Below, in pieces: positions 62,622 to 64,000 of a DNA stretch of 64,000 bases. The notes beneath the pieces are model-generated. The model was not told the origin of the DNA. It saw nothing but the letters and a program-made list of their open reading frames with translations, and did not search any database. The translations under genes were made by a program, and so were the position numbers. Position 1 is the first letter of the stretch. Each line of letters starts with the position of its first letter. Origin of the DNA: UBA1715 sp964346725 (GTDB lineage: Bacteria > Bacteroidota > Bacteroidia > Bacteroidales > UBA1715); contig CAYFVM010000006.1 of NCBI GenBank assembly GCA_964346725.1, positions 1 to 64,000 of the forward strand. Direction: 5' to 3'.

Positions 62622-64000
62622 TTATTTTTCTTCTGCAAATTTATCGATAATGGTATTCAGCCCTAAAAATTCGGCACACGTAAGAATTGCACCAATTGTC
62701 ACGCCCAATATGCCGTGTGAATTGATATTTTGGCCGGTCATAAAGAAATTAGGAATTTTTGTTCGCTGAGAAATAAGCGTTTGCGTTGGAAAATTCTTAT
62801 CGCGTACAATACCATACATTGAACCCTGAAACGTTGCTGTGTAGTCTTGATACGTAAGCGGAGTCGATGTGCTGTATGCCTCTATGCAACGATTTATGCC
62901 CGGGAACTGACGTTCCAACGCCTGCAACATTCGTTGTGCTTTTTCTTCCTTGAACTGTTCGTATTCGTTGCCGCGATGTCCAACATGCGTTCCTGCCCAT
63001 CGCGCAACCTCATCGTAACGCATATACCCTATAAGTTCCGCACTTTGCGCATAGGTAGGATTTGGCGCATGGCATTGATGCATGTATAAATACTGCTCCG
63101 GCCAGGTGCTTTCATTGTAGTCGTTACCTGCCCACACATCGGCATTTTTATAATAGAAATAATTATAGTTGAGATACGGCGTAGTATTTTCTTTGAACTT
63201 AATATAGACAGTAAAATTCGATATGGTATTTTGCAAATTTCCGATTCTCTCACGATAGGCGCGGCGCAAAAGAGAGGAATCAATTTTTGATACGGCAACT
63301 TGCGGATGAATATTTGAAACGAAATTTTTCGCTTCAATCACCTCGCCATTGGTAAGTTGCACCGCTGTCATACATGTATCGTTGCAAAGAAATTTGTCAA
63401 CCTCAGCATTGGTAAAAACCTCTCCGCCAAATTGTTTAATTGATTTTACCAACGATTTCGCAATCTGATCGCTTCCGCCAATTATTCTATACGCACTTTG
63501 TATGTAGAAATTAGTAATAAGCGCATGAATATAGGTTGGAGTAACATTTTTCACTCCGGCATAGAGAGGAAGATTTCCCGCCAATACATTTTGTAATGTA
63601 GGATTTGCTGTAATTGAACCTATAAAATCGTTAATACTGGTTTTAATGTAATCCGGCTCAATAAAAACATTGAGGTTTATTTTTCGCAGATTATATAATG
63701 GCGATGATGCTGCAATTTCACGCACACGACGAACATATTCTTCAATATCACAATGATTTTTGGGGAATTGCGCCGAAAGAGTTTCTTGAAAATTTTCAAA
63801 TCCTGAAGCATATTTATATTTAACTCCATTAAGGTCAATAACATCAAAGGCATCTTGATTTAAGCGTTGTAAAGGCACATTGTTGAGCAAATCAAGGTAT
63901 TTCCAAAACCTGTGCAAAATCTGCCCTTCTTCCATGCTTCCTATATAGTGCATACCGGTGTCAAATTTCACACCATTGCGTTTAAACGTTTGTAAGCACC
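62622..64000 (-). CDS. NAD(P)/FAD-dependent oxidoreductase, phytoene-desaturase/retinol-saturase-like (partial)
   Basis: The gene runs off the right edge. The frame is open to base 64000 and the sequence before the GTG at 63971 ('CLQTFKRNG') continues the family block seen as G-G-C-L-Q-T-F-x-R-x-G-x-x-F-D-T-G-x-H-Y-x-G, so 63971 is not the start; the N-terminal FAD-binding Rossmann motif is off-window. The C-terminal 'FFMTGQNINSHGILGVTIGAILTCAEFLG' is the FAD-contact end of carotenoid-isomerase and retinol-saturase relatives. Substrate unknown; related genes occur in flexirubin clusters and in carotenoid pathways. Confidence 0.8.
   Translation of the reverse strand, partial: CLQTFKRNGVKFDTGMHYIGSMEEGQILHRFWKYLDLLNNVPLQRLNQDAFDVIDLNGVKYKYASGFENFQETLSAQFPKNHCDIEEYVRRVREIAASSPLYNLRKINLNVFIEPDYIKTSINDFIGSITANPTLQNVLAGNLPLYAGVKNVTPTYIHALITNFYIQSAYRIIGGSDQIAKSLVKSIKQFGGEVFTNAEVDKFLCNDTCMTAVQLTNGEVIEAKNFVSNIHPQVAVSKIDSSLLRRAYRERIGNLQNTISNFTVYIKFKENTTPYLNYNYFYYKNADVWAGNDYNESTWPEQYLYMHQCHAPNPTYAQSAELIGYMRYDEVARWAGTHVGHRGNEYEQFKEEKAQRMLQALERQFPGINRCIEAYSTSTPLTYQDYTATFQGSMYGIVRDKNFPTQTLISQRTKIPNFFMTGQNINSHGILGVTIGAILTCAEFLGLNTIIDKFAEEK

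Noticed and set aside
62622..63971. Complete FAD oxidoreductase starting at the GTG at 63971
   Set aside because: The frame stays open to the edge with family-like residues and the FAD-binding N-terminus is missing.
1..64000. CRISPR arrays, rRNA genes, intact transposases, riboswitches
   Set aside because: No regularly spaced repeats, rRNA blocks, transposase frames or recognisable aptamer cores were seen in reading the window on both strands.

Overview
The window is a low-GC chromosomal segment from an anaerobic member of the Bacteroidota, most likely order Bacteroidales. Support comes from gldH, a short arginine decarboxylase typical of the phylum, a subtilase with a type IX secretion (T9SS) C-terminal domain, -7 boxes of the TAnnTTTG type, few Shine-Dalgarno sites, and a PerR/rubredoxin/rubrerythrin oxidative-stress block. 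The xylose genes suggest a plant-sugar fermenter; a Paludibacter-like identity is inference only. The sequence is a draft scaffold: a 100-N gap with a duplicated 55-bp contig end lies inside xylA.

Layout. 1-12.2 kb is mostly housekeeping: a rhuM cassette flanked by a 137-bp duplication of the gldH 3' end, gldH, a SAM hydroxide adenosyltransferase-family gene, phoH, purC, 5-formyl-THF cyclo-ligase, arginine decarboxylase, a patatin, glyA, an isopropylmalate/citramalate synthase and a beta-lactamase-fold hydrolase. 12.2-12.6 kb holds REP-like palindromes.

12.6-32.5 kb is the main accessory locus. On the minus strand an apparent operon encodes two outer-membrane beta-barrels and three lipoproteins, two of them tandem paralogues with acidic residues just after the lipid-bearing Cys. 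Divergent from it is a catabolic run: GH2 beta-galactosidase type, GH31 alpha-xylosidase type with PA14, xylulokinase, xylose isomerase, xylose MFS symporter and a second GH31 with PA14 at a different place. The inferred path is surface binding, passage of the outer membrane, periplasmic removal of galactose and xylose from oligosaccharides such as those of xyloglucan, import, and conversion of xylose to xylulose-5-phosphate. No SusC, SusD, hybrid two-component sensor or ECF sigma/anti-sigma pair is present, so the barrel-lipoprotein operon is the best candidate here for an undescribed glycan-handling system.

32.5-45.9 kb: a decayed ORF6N-domain gene, tRNA-Asp(GTC), a rhodanese, a Ser-rich secreted protein with a strong Shine-Dalgarno, clpB, then a five-gene minus-strand cluster (tyrosine ammonia-lyase, FabG-like reductase, small barrel, ketosynthase, SdiA-regulated-type lipoprotein) resembling part of a flexirubin/aryl-polyene pigment pathway. 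A cupin, a barrel-like lipoprotein and class I fumarase follow.

45.9-64 kb: mlaE-mlaF, a T9SS subtilase, a secreted protein of unknown function, recO, an NtrC-type regulator lacking its DNA-binding domain, a heptose kinase (HldE N-terminal type), a prohibitin-family protein, the PerR stress operon, an MscS channel, a frameshifted paralogue of the 43.3-kb lipoprotein, and trkA - 59-aa two-TM protein - trkH. A phytoene-desaturase-like FAD enzyme runs off the right edge.
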